Assembly (NCBI RefSeq): GCF_025631005.1
Contig: NZ_JAOTPL010000013.1
Coordinates: 23,717-87,716 of the forward strand
Origin: Haoranjiania flava
GTDB taxonomy: Bacteria > Bacteroidota > Bacteroidia > Chitinophagales > Chitinophagaceae
Direction of reading: 5' to 3'
Length of the DNA stretch: 64,000 nucleotides
In this document: piece by piece, positions 25,080 to 34,121 of the stretch
Layout: each line of letters begins with the position of its first letter
How positions within the stretch are numbered: position 1 is the first letter of the stretch
The notes under the pieces: generated by a model
What the model saw: only the letters and a program-made list of their open reading frames with translations
Told to the model about the DNA's origin: nothing
Database searches by the model: none
Position numbers and translations under genes: made by a program

Positions 25080-28000
25080 TTAAAATTTGAATTGGAAGGA
25101 TAAAACAAATATTCTGGGTAAGGGATAGCCCGCTTCTCCTGCACCTCCAGTGCCGATGCTTCCCGACTCAGGAGAAAATAGCGTTGATTTGCTTAAGTAT
25201 CCCAGATTCTGGCCGGTAAGGCTTATCTGCACACCCTGGCTTTTAATTCTTTCAGCATATTTTAAGGGTAAACTGTACATTAAGCTAATTTCTCTGAATG
25301 AAAGATAGTCTCCTCTGCTGTAAAACATGCTGCTCGGCCTGTCAACATTTCTTTTATACAACTGATCTGCCCAATAATAGGTAGGATATTTTGCATTGAC
25401 ATTTTCAGGAGTATAGGTGTCGAACACTTCAGAAATGGTATTGAAGGAGCCCTGCATATTGCCCATAAACCAAGCCCGCGGACCGTCATATGCCCAGAAG
25501 CCCAGTGCATAGTCCATGCGTGCAGATAAAGAAAATGCTTTGTAAGACGCGAACACAGAAAAGCCACCTGTCCAGCGCGGGATTGTACTTCCAATATACT
25601 GCCGGTCTCTAAAGTCAATCGTATCGTTGTTGTCCAAATCTTTCCACATTATATCTCCTAAAGCGATTGGAAAATAGGTTTTGTCCTTTTCAGCCTGAGT
25701 CAATGTATTGTAAATGGCAGGAGAAACCAGCTTTCTGTACCCTTCCAGGTCTACACGTTTAGCATGTTTATCTAAGTCTGCCTGGGTTCTGTAAAGATTT
25801 TCTGCAACAAAGGCGTAAGCTACACTTGGATTTTGCCCTTCCTGAAAACCTCCTACCCATATTATTTTTCCAGATGACGGATCATAAACCTGAAAGCCGC
25901 CTTGCCTGTTATTGGGCAACCCGTTGTAAGGAAGTTTAAGAATTTTATTGTAATTGTACGCGCCATTCAGGTTAACGGTAACTCTCCAGTCCTGATTTTG
26001 TAAAGCACGGTAGTTTATATTAAATTCCACCCCTTGGTTTTGCAGGCTTCCATTATTGGTGGTAAGACTTGTAAAGCCGGAGGTAGCAGGGAGAGTAAGG
26101 GAAGAAATTTTATCAGTAGTAATTCGGTTATAATAAACTGTTGACAAATCTATTTTACGAATAAAGGTAGCATCAAAGCCGAACTCAAATGTTGATGATC
26201 TTTCCCAAAGCAGATTTGGAAAAGGCAATCCGGTAAGCAGATATCCAATGTTAGAATTGTATTTATTGGTGCCATAAGAACCCTGAAGACTATACCGACC
26301 GATACCTGAAACGTTACCATTTTGTCCATAGCTACCTTTTAGCTTCAATTGATTGATAGTACCTGCGAGATTTTCAAAAAATTTCTCACGATGTACGTTC
26401 CAGCCTAATGAAATGCCCGGGAAGGTGCCCCAGCGGTTATTGAGCAATTTGGAATATCCGTCTCTTCTTAAGGTAAAAGTCATTAAATACCTGTTATCAT
26501 AATCATAGTTTAAGCGCCCGAAGAACGACAATATTCTTTCTCTTGAATGATAAGAGTCTATGTCTCTGAACGGCGCCGCATCTTTTATTGTCAATACTAA
26601 ATCCATGAAGTCGTCCGTTGGCGCTCCTTCGCCTGCAGCAGAGAAGCCTTGGGAATAAATATTGTAGTATTCGGTTCCTGCCATAGCATTTACATTGTGT
26701 TTAGACCCCAAAGTGGATGTGTAATTCAGATAGGCGTTGTACAACTGGCTTACTGCTTTATCTGTGCTTGCCGACGACCTCCTGCTCCTGTAATAGCTGC
26801 CGGGGCTTCTTAAATAATCTCTGTCAAACGATTCATAATATCCTAAGTCATAATAATAAGTAGCATTGGCTTTCAAATAAAGCTCTTTCAAAAAATCAAC
26901 TCTTATGCCCTGCACCATTGTAAATTTATCGGTATTATTCCTTCGGATAAAAGCTGAATCTGTTACCTGCGGATTGCCATCCTGATAGTCTCTTCCTACA
27001 AGCAGCTCGCCTTTTTCATTTAGGCCGCGCATAGTCGGAGGAGCTCCTAATGACCTTGCCATGTATCTTCCCTCAGTGTTTGTTACCGGGTCTCTCCAGT
27101 TAGCGGTTACAAAATTCAAATTCGAATTGGTTGTTAGCCATGGCTTTATTTTGTATTCGCCATTAAGTACAAAAGATAGTCTTTTATAATAAGTATTTAT
27201 CGGCAAGCCCAGTTCGTGATAATAGCCTACGCCTGCATAATACTTTCCTTTATCATTGCCACCCATAGCGGAAACATTTACGTCATTTGTATTGGCATGA
27301 TCTCTAAGGGCGGCTTTCTTATAATCAAAAAAATTATAAATGAGTGTGTCCCCATATACAGGATCTATCATTGTTTTCCATCCATCGGCAAGTTTTTTGC
27401 GATTATACTGGTCGAGTTTCATTGTACTCCAAACAGCTGAGGCGGTTTGATTGCCATCATAATATGTATTGTTAGTTGGGTTGTAAAACAAATTTCCTGT
27501 ACCGAAAGGGCTTGCTGCTGTTAGCTGCGACAATCTGCCTGGCTCGTAAATACCCGAAACCTGAATAGCTTTTCTTGACCAATAGATATAATCTTCTGCA
27601 TTGAGAAAATCATAGGGGTTGTTTATAGTATTGATGCCTCTCTGATATTTTATCTCTATTTCAGAACGGCCTGTTCTACCTTGTTTCGTAGTGATTAAAA
27701 TCACCCCATTATTAGCGCGCGCTCCGTAAATGGCAGTTGCAGAAGCATCTTTTAGAACTTCAATACTTTCAATATCGTTTTGATTGATGTCGCTCATGCT
27801 TCCTCTGATAATACCGTCTACTACTACGAGAGGCGAACCGCTCCCATCGTAATTTGTGCCCCCTCTGAGCACAACCGAAGGCATGGCGCCCGGCCGGCCG
27901 GATGTTTGCTGAACCCGTAAGCCGGGTATCGTTCCGGCTAAAGCTGAGGCCGGATTGGCACGAACGCCTGTTTCCAAAACTCTTTCATCTAATTTTGAAA

Positions 28001-28373
28001 CTGAACCGGTGATTTGAGATCTTCTCATTGTACCATAGCCAACCACAACTATTTCATCCATTGCATTATCGCTTAATACAAGAGAAATATTAATTGTGGT
28101 ATTGTCTCCTACAGTTACCCGTTGCGATTCGTAACCTGTAAAAGACACATTTAATACATCTCCCTTTTCAGCATTGATAGCGTACTTGCCAAAATCATCG
28201 GTAAGTGTACCGGTAGTTGGTTTACCAACTATCTGCACCGCCGCACCTTCCAAAGGTTTCTGCCCCTCTCCTGTAACAGTACCCACAACTCTCTGGATTT
28301 GCGCATCCGTAAAATATCCCAAACAAAGCATTGCCAATAACAGCAATAGTTTGAGCTTGAAGAATTGTTTCAT
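25080..28373 (-). CDS. SusC-type TonB-dependent transporter, sialic acid locus (NanO-like)
   Basis: This 1097-residue outer-membrane transporter has a signal peptide (MKQFFKLKLLLLLAML, cleavage near Asp-Ala-Gln), a carboxypeptidase-like domain (VTGEGQKPLEGAAVQIVG), the plug with MDEIVVVGYGT, and a beta-barrel ending RIFVLSFQFKF. The start at 28373 is chosen because the signal peptide begins there. The longer frame from 28427 would run through the promoter and operator region. It is the first gene of the minus-strand nan operon and would import the sialic acid (or sialoside) captured by SusD. Confidence 0.92.
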   Translation of the reverse strand: MKQFFKLKLLLLLAMLCLGYFTDAQIQRVVGTVTGEGQKPLEGAAVQIVGKPTTGTLTDDFGKYAINAEKGDVLNVSFTGYESQRVTVGDNTTINISLVLSDNAMDEIVVVGYGTMRRSQITGSVSKLDERVLETGVRANPASALAGTIPGLRVQQTSGRPGAMPSVVLRGGTNYDGSGSPLVVVDGIIRGSMSDINQNDIESIEVLKDASATAIYGARANNGVILITTKQGRTGRSEIEIKYQRGINTINNPYDFLNAEDYIYWSRKAIQVSGIYEPGRLSQLTAASPFGTGNLFYNPTNNTYYDGNQTASAVWSTMKLDQYNRKKLADGWKTMIDPVYGDTLIYNFFDYKKAALRDHANTNDVNVSAMGGNDKGKYYAGVGYYHELGLPINTYYKRLSFVLNGEYKIKPWLTTNSNLNFVTANWRDPVTNTEGRYMARSLGAPPTMRGLNEKGELLVGRDYQDGNPQVTDSAFIRRNNTDKFTMVQGIRVDFLKELYLKANATYYYDLGYYESFDRDYLRSPGSYYRSRRSSASTDKAVSQLYNAYLNYTSTLGSKHNVNAMAGTEYYNIYSQGFSAAGEGAPTDDFMDLVLTIKDAAPFRDIDSYHSRERILSFFGRLNYDYDNRYLMTFTLRRDGYSKLLNNRWGTFPGISLGWNVHREKFFENLAGTINQLKLKGSYGQNGNVSGIGRYSLQGSYGTNKYNSNIGYLLTGLPFPNLLWERSSTFEFGFDATFIRKIDLSTVYYNRITTDKISSLTLPATSGFTSLTTNNGSLQNQGVEFNINYRALQNQDWRVTVNLNGAYNYNKILKLPYNGLPNNRQGGFQVYDPSSGKIIWVGGFQEGQNPSVAYAFVAENLYRTQADLDKHAKRVDLEGYRKLVSPAIYNTLTQAEKDKTYFPIALGDIMWKDLDNNDTIDFRDRQYIGSTIPRWTGGFSVFASYKAFSLSARMDYALGFWAYDGPRAWFMGNMQGSFNTISEVFDTYTPENVNAKYPTYYWADQLYKRNVDRPSSMFYSRGDYLSFREISLMYSLPLKYAERIKSQGVQISLTGQNLGYLSKSTLFSPESGSIGTGGAGEAGYPLPRIFVLSFQFKF

Positions 28374-28396
28374 AATTAATTTTTTTATTTTGATAA

Positions 28397-28445
28397 ATAT
28401 GTATGACATACCAAATATATCATACATATTCTTATTAACAAAAAA
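28397..28445 (-). promoter_or_regulatory. nan operon promoter with bracketing operator
   Basis: On the minus strand a TTTG (-33) box at 28442-28439 and TATATTTG (-7) at 28419-28412 are spaced by 19 bases, an almost ideal Bacteroidota promoter. The -7 box lies in the 13-base spacer of a perfect 10-bp inverted repeat, ATATGTATGA (28397-28406) and TCATACATAT (28420-28429). An additional GTATGACATAC palindrome spans 28401-28411. Such GT-N-AC-type palindromes are usual for GntR/FCD regulators, and one is encoded divergently next door. Binding would cover the -7 element, hence repression. Confidence 0.7.
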
Positions 28446-28510
28446 TTTTTATAATTTTTTTTATTTTTAAAAACTAATCTTTTATGTTTAACTTGCATTG
28501 TGAATTTACT

Positions 28511-29188
28511 ATGAAACAAAATCATGAGTTCCTGGTAGACCAGGTAGAAAAAAGACTGATCAATTATCTTAATAAAAACGACATTAAAATAGGGCAGTCT
28601 ATACCTAAAGAAATGGAACTCGTTGATATTTTGGGTGTGAGCCGCACTGTGGTAAGGGAAGCTTTGAGCAGGCTGCGAACACAAGGTCTCCTGGAAAGTA
28701 AAAGAAGACGGGGAACTATATTGACAAGCCCCGACATTTCTGTTGTATTGGGCAATAGCCTTAATCCAAATGTACTGGACAATAACACGCTGATGGATTA
28801 TTTTGAGATGCGCCTTTCTCTGGAAATAGGTATGGCAGACCTCATTATGGTAAGAAAAACCAAAAAAGATATCCAGGAGCTGAAGGAAATTATCGGTGAA
28901 GAACCAGTCATTACTAATAATATTATTTTTAAAACAGATCACGAGATTAAGTTTCACGGGAAGCTATACAGTATTACACGTAACCAATCTATGATGAAGT
29001 TTCAAAAATTATTGTTGCCCATATTTGATTATGTACACAGAAGCGGGTTAATGAAAAAGCCGGTACGGCCGGAAAATTTTGTTTCACATGCAGATATTGT
29101 CAACATTATTGAAAACGGAAATGGTGATGATTTGCGCAATGCAATGCGAAAGCACCTCGATACGCATTTTCAGCGCATTTTAGGATAA
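28511..29188 (+). CDS. GntR family, FadR/FCD-type transcriptional regulator (NanR-like)
   Basis: This 225-residue protein (start 28511; an upstream ATG at 28484 adds nine residues) has an N-terminal winged helix: GQSIPKEMELVDILGVSRTV then REALSRLRTQGLL. A C-terminal FCD effector domain follows, with the metal-binding pattern Asp-His...His in TDHEIKFHGKLY and a further histidine in ENFVSHADIV. It is transcribed divergently from the nan operon, with 137 bp between start codons that contain a palindromic operator. It is therefore the likely local repressor, responding to sialic acid or a catabolite. NanR in other bacteria is also of this subfamily. The direct ligand is unknown. Confidence 0.88.
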   Translation: MKQNHEFLVDQVEKRLINYLNKNDIKIGQSIPKEMELVDILGVSRTVVREALSRLRTQGLLESKRRRGTILTSPDISVVLGNSLNPNVLDNNTLMDYFEMRLSLEIGMADLIMVRKTKKDIQELKEIIGEEPVITNNIIFKTDHEIKFHGKLYSITRNQSMMKFQKLLLPIFDYVHRSGLMKKPVRPENFVSHADIVNIIENGNGDDLRNAMRKHLDTHFQRILG

Positions 29189-29228
29189 TGGATCGTTCAA
29201 AATCCTGGTGACAAATATTTCAAAAGTC

Positions 29229-29332
29229 ATGCAATAACCATTAAGATTGAGCATCTGCAACAACGGGATGAGTATAAAATCTAAAAGATGGTTATTCCAT
29301 GTGGGAAATGAAAACAAATAAATATACACACA
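29229..29332 (+). repeat. Structured leader element, copy F (before the SGNH esterase)
   Basis: It opens with ATG CAA TAA. The outer arms AATAACCAT (29233-29241) and ATGGTTATT (29288-29296) pair perfectly over 9 bp. The ACCAACC segment has drifted to CAACAACGGG. The AT-rich tail ends in ACACACATA, so the terminal ATG has become ATA. A further 61 bp (29333-29393), starting ACAATAG and containing ATAAGATTA, looks like a decayed second unit reaching the ATG at 29394. Confidence 0.6.
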
Positions 29333-29393
29333 TACAATAGAGCGATAAGATTACTGCGTATAAAATCGTGTGATTATTTATAAAGAAAATTCA

Positions 29394-30476
29394 ATGAAGC
29401 AAATTCTACTACCTCTCTTCCTGTTTGCATCAATCTGTCTTTCAGCACAGACAAAATATTACGATGCTGCGCAGTTCCCGCTGCTGGGAAAAGTATCACA
29501 GGAGACGGAAACGCGCTATGAACGATTGCCTGCAGCTTTAAATGGGAATGCGCGTGCGCCGGTCTGGGCATTGGGGAAAAATACTTCCGGCCTGGCAGTG
29601 CGTTTTCGCAGTAATACTACTTCGGTAAGCGCCAAGTGGGAGCTGCTGCAAAACAATCATATGGATCATATGACGGATGTGGGAATCAAAGGCCTCGACC
29701 TGTATGCCTGGGAGTCCGGCCGCTGGCAGTTTGTAAATTCAGCACGCCCCACCGGTAAGAGCAATGAAAAACCGATCATCTCCCACATGGCCATGAAAGA
29801 AAGGGAATATCTTTTGTTTCTACCACTTTACGATGGCGTTACGAAATTAGAGATCGGTATAGATTCAGCTGCTGTGATCGCGCAGCCGGCGTTGGAATTG
29901 CCGCAGTCAAAAAAGGCCGTTGTAGTTTACGGTACAAGCATTACCCAGGGAGGCTGCGCTAACCGGCCGGGGATGTCGTTTACAAATATATTGATGAGGA
30001 AACTTAACCGTGAATTTATCAACCTGGGTTTTAGCGGTAATGGAAAGCTTGATTATGAGATTGCAGAGGTAATGGCTAACAAACACGATGCAGGCCTTTT
30101 TATACTTGATTTTATACCCAACGTACATGCATCACAGATTAAGGAAAGAACCGGAAGGTTTGTAAACATCATCCGCAGTAAAAATAAAACCACGCCGCTT
30201 TTATTTGTGGAGACCATCATGTTTCCTCATGCCGTTTTTGATAAAGCTACTCACGAAGTTCTTACCATAAAAAATAAAGCGCTTTACGAAGAATACTTAA
30301 AAGTAAAAAACAGCGGTGACAAAAATGTATACTACCTCTCTGGTAAAAACCTGATCGGCGCTGACGGCGAAGCTACCGTTGATGGCATACACTTAACCGA
30401 CCTGGGTTATATGCGCATGGCAGATGCACTTTATCCTGTCATAAAAAATATCCTGGAGAAGCGGGCAGTACGGTAA
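29394..30476 (+). CDS. Exported SGNH/GDSL hydrolase, candidate sialate or sugar O-acetylesterase
   Basis: This 360-residue protein has a signal peptide (MKQILLPLFLFASIC, cleavage near Leu-Ser-Ala-Gln). An N-terminal beta-sandwich (about 20-180) precedes a SGNH hydrolase domain with block I VYGTSITQGG (catalytic serine), block II NLGFSGNG and block V VDGIHLTDLG (Asp and His). Such two-domain esterases remove acetyl groups from sugars. Next to a nan operon, de-O-acetylation of sialic acid (NanS-like) is a plausible role by context. It follows the regulator gene on the same strand after about 205 bp that hold a leader element. The ATG at 29394 is chosen because it begins the signal peptide. Confidence 0.8.
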   Translation: MKQILLPLFLFASICLSAQTKYYDAAQFPLLGKVSQETETRYERLPAALNGNARAPVWALGKNTSGLAVRFRSNTTSVSAKWELLQNNHMDHMTDVGIKGLDLYAWESGRWQFVNSARPTGKSNEKPIISHMAMKEREYLLFLPLYDGVTKLEIGIDSAAVIAQPALELPQSKKAVVVYGTSITQGGCANRPGMSFTNILMRKLNREFINLGFSGNGKLDYEIAEVMANKHDAGLFILDFIPNVHASQIKERTGRFVNIIRSKNKTTPLLFVETIMFPHAVFDKATHEVLTIKNKALYEEYLKVKNSGDKNVYYLSGKNLIGADGEATVDGIHLTDLGYMRMADALYPVIKNILEKRAVR

Positions 30477-30614
30477 GAAGGCTTTTGTAATAGTGCCAGT
30501 CGAGGTTTTCCACAGCTTCATTCCCGCCGCCCAAAGCTTCGCTATATGGTGGAATGCTTACACGTAAAACAATTGTTGTTGCCCCGAACTCTGGTCTTGG
30601 CGAGCGAGGTAGGA

Positions 30615-30660
30615 GCGAAGCACTTGCTCATCCCGGCCTTCTCCTTGATGAGAAGGCCGG
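30615..30660. repeat. REP-like palindromic repeat, copy 1
   Basis: A 31-base stretch starting GCGAAGCACTTGCTCATCCC (30615-30645) recurs exactly at 56772-56802. Here it ends in a perfect 11-bp stem, CCGGCCTTCTC (30633-30643) and GAGAAGGCCGG (30650-30660). It sits in the 275-bp gap between the convergent SGNH genes; the rest of that gap shows nothing recognisable. No T-run follows, so it is not a standard terminator. Confidence 0.6.
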
Positions 30661-30751
30661 ATTATAAATGATAATGATGACTTTTTAGACGTTTCTTTGC
30701 AAAAACCGCAGCAAGTATTGAAGCGTAAGAAAGGAATCCCATCCTTAGGTA

Positions 30752-31456
30752 CTATCTAAACCATGTGAATAATTGAGAAGCAATAATATCATGGCCTTTT
30801 TTATTAGGATGATTTACATGCGACATGTATTTTTTCACTGAACCTTTTTTCTGCATTACTTTTTGGAACTCAGCAAAAGGATCAGCCAGGCCAACATGAT
30901 ATTTTGCAGCCAGCCATCGTATCTGCTCGGCATGTTTTGTAAGAACATTTTCAGGGTCTGTTATATCCTGCCGCTGGTCGGGCGAAGTAGTAACAAGGAT
31001 TACCTTAATCTGATTTGCAAGCGCTTCTTCTATCATTTTACTCCAGGCAGCTTCGGACCGCTCCAATCCGATGCCCACATCATTTAAGGCGTAATCAATA
31101 AAAATCACATCGGGTTTATGAGGCAGTACATCTTTTGCAAAACGTTTCTGACCCTTTTCAGCCCATTCCCCTCCAATAGAAGTTGTAATAATGTTGATAA
31201 CCGCATAAGGATATTCGGCCTTCAGTTTTTTAAGCAACAGATGAGGGTACGATTCCAGGGTATGTACTTTTGATTTTGACCAATAACCGGTTGGAACGGA
31301 ATGGCCGTGAAAAACCAAATTTATCGTCCGGTTTTTAGGAAAAACAGCCTTTAATTCTTCTTTAATCTCTGCCAAATAACCTGAGGTTTTGGCTGGCTGT
31401 GCCTTAACGCTTAAATAAAGCAAGGCAGCGAACGCTATGAATAATGCTTTTTTCAT
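30752..31456 (-). CDS. Small exported SGNH hydrolase
   Basis: This 234-residue protein has a signal peptide (cleavage near Val-Lys-Ala-Gln) and an SGNH fold: block I NLVFHGHSVPTGYW, where Ser follows Gly-His instead of the usual Gly-Asp; a block III-like DYALNDVGIG; and block V SHVNHPNKKGHDI with the His. The pattern points to a carbohydrate esterase or related hydrolase, periplasmic or secreted. It lies 9 bp downstream of the large unassigned lipoprotein gene on the same strand, so they form a pair and probably act on the same glycan. Confidence 0.78.
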   Translation of the reverse strand: MKKALFIAFAALLYLSVKAQPAKTSGYLAEIKEELKAVFPKNRTINLVFHGHSVPTGYWSKSKVHTLESYPHLLLKKLKAEYPYAVINIITTSIGGEWAEKGQKRFAKDVLPHKPDVIFIDYALNDVGIGLERSEAAWSKMIEEALANQIKVILVTTSPDQRQDITDPENVLTKHAEQIRWLAAKYHVGLADPFAEFQKVMQKKGSVKKYMSHVNHPNKKGHDIIASQLFTWFR

Positions 31457-31465
31457 TTTCTTCGT

Positions 31466-34006
31466 TTACCAGGAGACTACTAAATCTCCTGTTACATTTT
31501 CGACTATATAATTATTTCCAAACTCAGGCTCGCCCTTTTTAAACTGCAGCTTTCCTTCTTTCCAGGGATAGCTGGCATTCAGGTAAAAGTGAATTAAATC
31601 CGCTGTTATATTATCATCAGGGAATATTCTTACCACCGCGTTTTTCAGTCCCGAGATATGAAGCCGCCGGGAAATACCCAATTCGCCGGAGTGCATCTCC
31701 TTACAGCCGACAATACCACCTTCCTGCTCCACAAAAACGCGTGCCTCCAGATGCCATGCAGTTGGAAAAGAATAAACAGCTTTTTGGTTTTCCAAGCTGG
31801 CGTCGTATCCTGTGAATATGGGAGCTCCCTGGGGGAATTTAAAACTATGTTTTACCGTAGTATTTGGTACATAGCCTGAAAAAATAAAGGCATTATTGCT
31901 TCTTGCAATTCCTAAAACCGGATTTTTAACCTCCGGCTCCTCTTTTACAACAGCATATTCCAAACCGAACTCCTGAAGCACATAACGCATATACATTGGC
32001 CCGGTAAAATATTTTTTGGGATTATCAGGCTGTAGCAGCCGGCCACCGTCAAAATGACTGGAGTTTGTGCCACGTACATATACTATTTTACCGCCATTCC
32101 ATTCCGGAAGCGCTCTTACATAGACCGCATCCCGGCTTTGTCCGGACTGTTCCATTTTAACAAGCACTTCAGTGTACTGGTCGGCAAGGTCAGCAATTTT
32201 TGTCCGCAAACCTCCACCAGAGAAAAGTGCCTGATGATTAATTAAAGAAGGATATTTTTTCTTTAGATTATCCAATTGACAGCTTTCTGAAATCTGAAAC
32301 TCACCTTCAAGCGGTGCGTCATTTTTCAGGTTTAACAATTTTAAAAAGGCCGGGCCCGCATAATCTGCCGGACCGTAAATAATAAGTTTACCGCCGGAGC
32401 TTACATAATCCATCAAGGCCTTTTCATAATCTGAACCGGCATCGGGAACGATGGAAACCAGGATAGACTGGTCAAACAGGTTTTTATTCAGTTTCAAAGC
32501 CGACTGCAAAGACTGTGTGGATACCACGGTATTTAACGGGAAGCCGTTATTGATGGCCTGACGGATGAACCAGTCGCCGTAATAAATTTCATCCAGCCGC
32601 TTTTGCTGTGCTGCCCAGTCATGGTATTCCTTAAAAGGATAAACCCAAACCAGCGGGCCTGGTGCAGTTGGACTGTCATAACGAGCCTTCAGAATATGTG
32701 GAATAACTTCATCAGGAACCTGCGTGGGCATATTACCGAAAGAATCATCAATAGTAAGGAAGTTTAAATGAGTAGGCAGCGTAATTTTTCCATTTTGATC
32801 TATCCTTGATACTGACATGGGAAGATAAATATCGTGCGGTTCACGGCCGTAGCGGTCTAACCAGGGGCTGTTTAACCACCAGGGGTCATGCGTATAATAC
32901 CTGAAAATGTACCGATTGTCAGGCAGTTCCGCCATCCGCGACATATAGCCAATCATTTCCAGGCCGAAATCGCCGTCGAGTGCTGCCCACGGAGAATTTG
33001 GAGGAGGCAGGATATTAAAGCCTCCATTATATATTGCCCTTAAATCTACCCCGTCTTTTGCGAGGTCAATCCCTGTAGATAAGTTTGTACCACGGGTTTC
33101 TATTCTGAAATCGGGGCATTCTTCTCTGAAAAGCTTCCAAAAGTTTATAATCTTCTCTTTAGTTTCTGCAAGTTTTCCTGTATTAAAGCCCTTACCTGTA
33201 AAAATAACACCGGTTGAAGCCCAAGGCTCCATTCCAAAGCCAAAGCCATTGCTGAACCAGATATAATCAAAACCTAAATCTTTTAGAAAATGCTGACTCT
33301 GGCGGCCAAAAAAAGTACCAAACGGCGTGCCTTCCGGAATCCCTTTTGGAAAGCCTGCATAGGGTTGTTTATCAGCATGAAGGGTTGCATAGCTGAACAC
33401 AAAGCTTTTATGTCCCATGGCGCTGCCTTCCAGGATTTCAGGATGCTTTTTGTATTTAAATTCTGATTTGGCAAATTCCGGGCCTGGATCAAATGTTGCC
33501 CCAATTCTTATAGGTTTTCCGGTAATAGCCTCGCCGGCTTCTTTCAATGCCTGAATAATAAACTTCAGGTCTTTATAAGTAAAATTGGGTGGGTTTTCTA
33601 TATAAAGATAAGCCCGTTCGTGTAGTGAAAGTTCTTTCGGCCCAGAACCTATCTCATGTTCTGTGTTCGGGTTACCGATATATTTGGCCCATTCCAGCGG
33701 CTGGCTGAGCTTTCCGCTGTAATCCAATATTTCCGAACCATCGGCTGTCCAGAGCATCACTGAAATCGTATCCGCATGGCGCAGCAGTGAATGCCACTGC
33801 ATAAACATCTCGGCCGCGGTTTTTTCGATATAAGCTTTATCATTCTTTTTAAAAGGCTTCAGGGAAACTTCCAATGTAATATTCTCGAAAGATTTGCCTT
33901 TCAGATTCGTTTCAGGAAGCTGGTAAAGTGCAGATTTTGTACCTGCACAGCTGTAGATGATGCTTGCAAAAAATAAAACGGTTAGTCCTTTTAACAGAAG
34001 ATTCAT
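31466..34006 (-). CDS. Large surface lipoprotein, putative glycoside hydrolase of unassigned family
   Basis: This 846-residue lipoprotein has lipobox Ile-Tyr-Ser-Cys near residue 20. Residues about 40-440 read like a TIM barrel: ENITLEVSLKPF, IGATFDPGPEFAKSEF, FDYIWFSNGFGFG, FRIETRGTNLS, GGFNILPPPNSPW and YIFRYYTHDPWW, with several aromatic-rich loops and acids. Residues about 490-610 (ILVSIVPDAG, YVSSGGKLIIYGP) resemble a GATase-like/beta-galactosidase-trimerisation fold. The C-terminal 200 residues are beta-rich. I cannot place it in a named GH family. With an SGNH hydrolase gene 9 bp downstream and GH5 genes upstream on the same strand, a glycan-degrading role is likely but inferred. Confidence 0.6.
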   Translation of the reverse strand: MNLLLKGLTVLFFASIIYSCAGTKSALYQLPETNLKGKSFENITLEVSLKPFKKNDKAYIEKTAAEMFMQWHSLLRHADTISVMLWTADGSEILDYSGKLSQPLEWAKYIGNPNTEHEIGSGPKELSLHERAYLYIENPPNFTYKDLKFIIQALKEAGEAITGKPIRIGATFDPGPEFAKSEFKYKKHPEILEGSAMGHKSFVFSYATLHADKQPYAGFPKGIPEGTPFGTFFGRQSQHFLKDLGFDYIWFSNGFGFGMEPWASTGVIFTGKGFNTGKLAETKEKIINFWKLFREECPDFRIETRGTNLSTGIDLAKDGVDLRAIYNGGFNILPPPNSPWAALDGDFGLEMIGYMSRMAELPDNRYIFRYYTHDPWWLNSPWLDRYGREPHDIYLPMSVSRIDQNGKITLPTHLNFLTIDDSFGNMPTQVPDEVIPHILKARYDSPTAPGPLVWVYPFKEYHDWAAQQKRLDEIYYGDWFIRQAINNGFPLNTVVSTQSLQSALKLNKNLFDQSILVSIVPDAGSDYEKALMDYVSSGGKLIIYGPADYAGPAFLKLLNLKNDAPLEGEFQISESCQLDNLKKKYPSLINHQALFSGGGLRTKIADLADQYTEVLVKMEQSGQSRDAVYVRALPEWNGGKIVYVRGTNSSHFDGGRLLQPDNPKKYFTGPMYMRYVLQEFGLEYAVVKEEPEVKNPVLGIARSNNAFIFSGYVPNTTVKHSFKFPQGAPIFTGYDASLENQKAVYSFPTAWHLEARVFVEQEGGIVGCKEMHSGELGISRRLHISGLKNAVVRIFPDDNITADLIHFYLNASYPWKEGKLQFKKGEPEFGNNYIVENVTGDLVVSW

Positions 34007-34121
34007 GTGTTATAAATTAATTAAAGCAATTGAGATGACTTTATTTTAAAAACTATAATTATAGTATGGAGAACAATTTTCACTCAAGATTTAGGTATTC
34101 TTCAATATTCTTAATGCTTAT

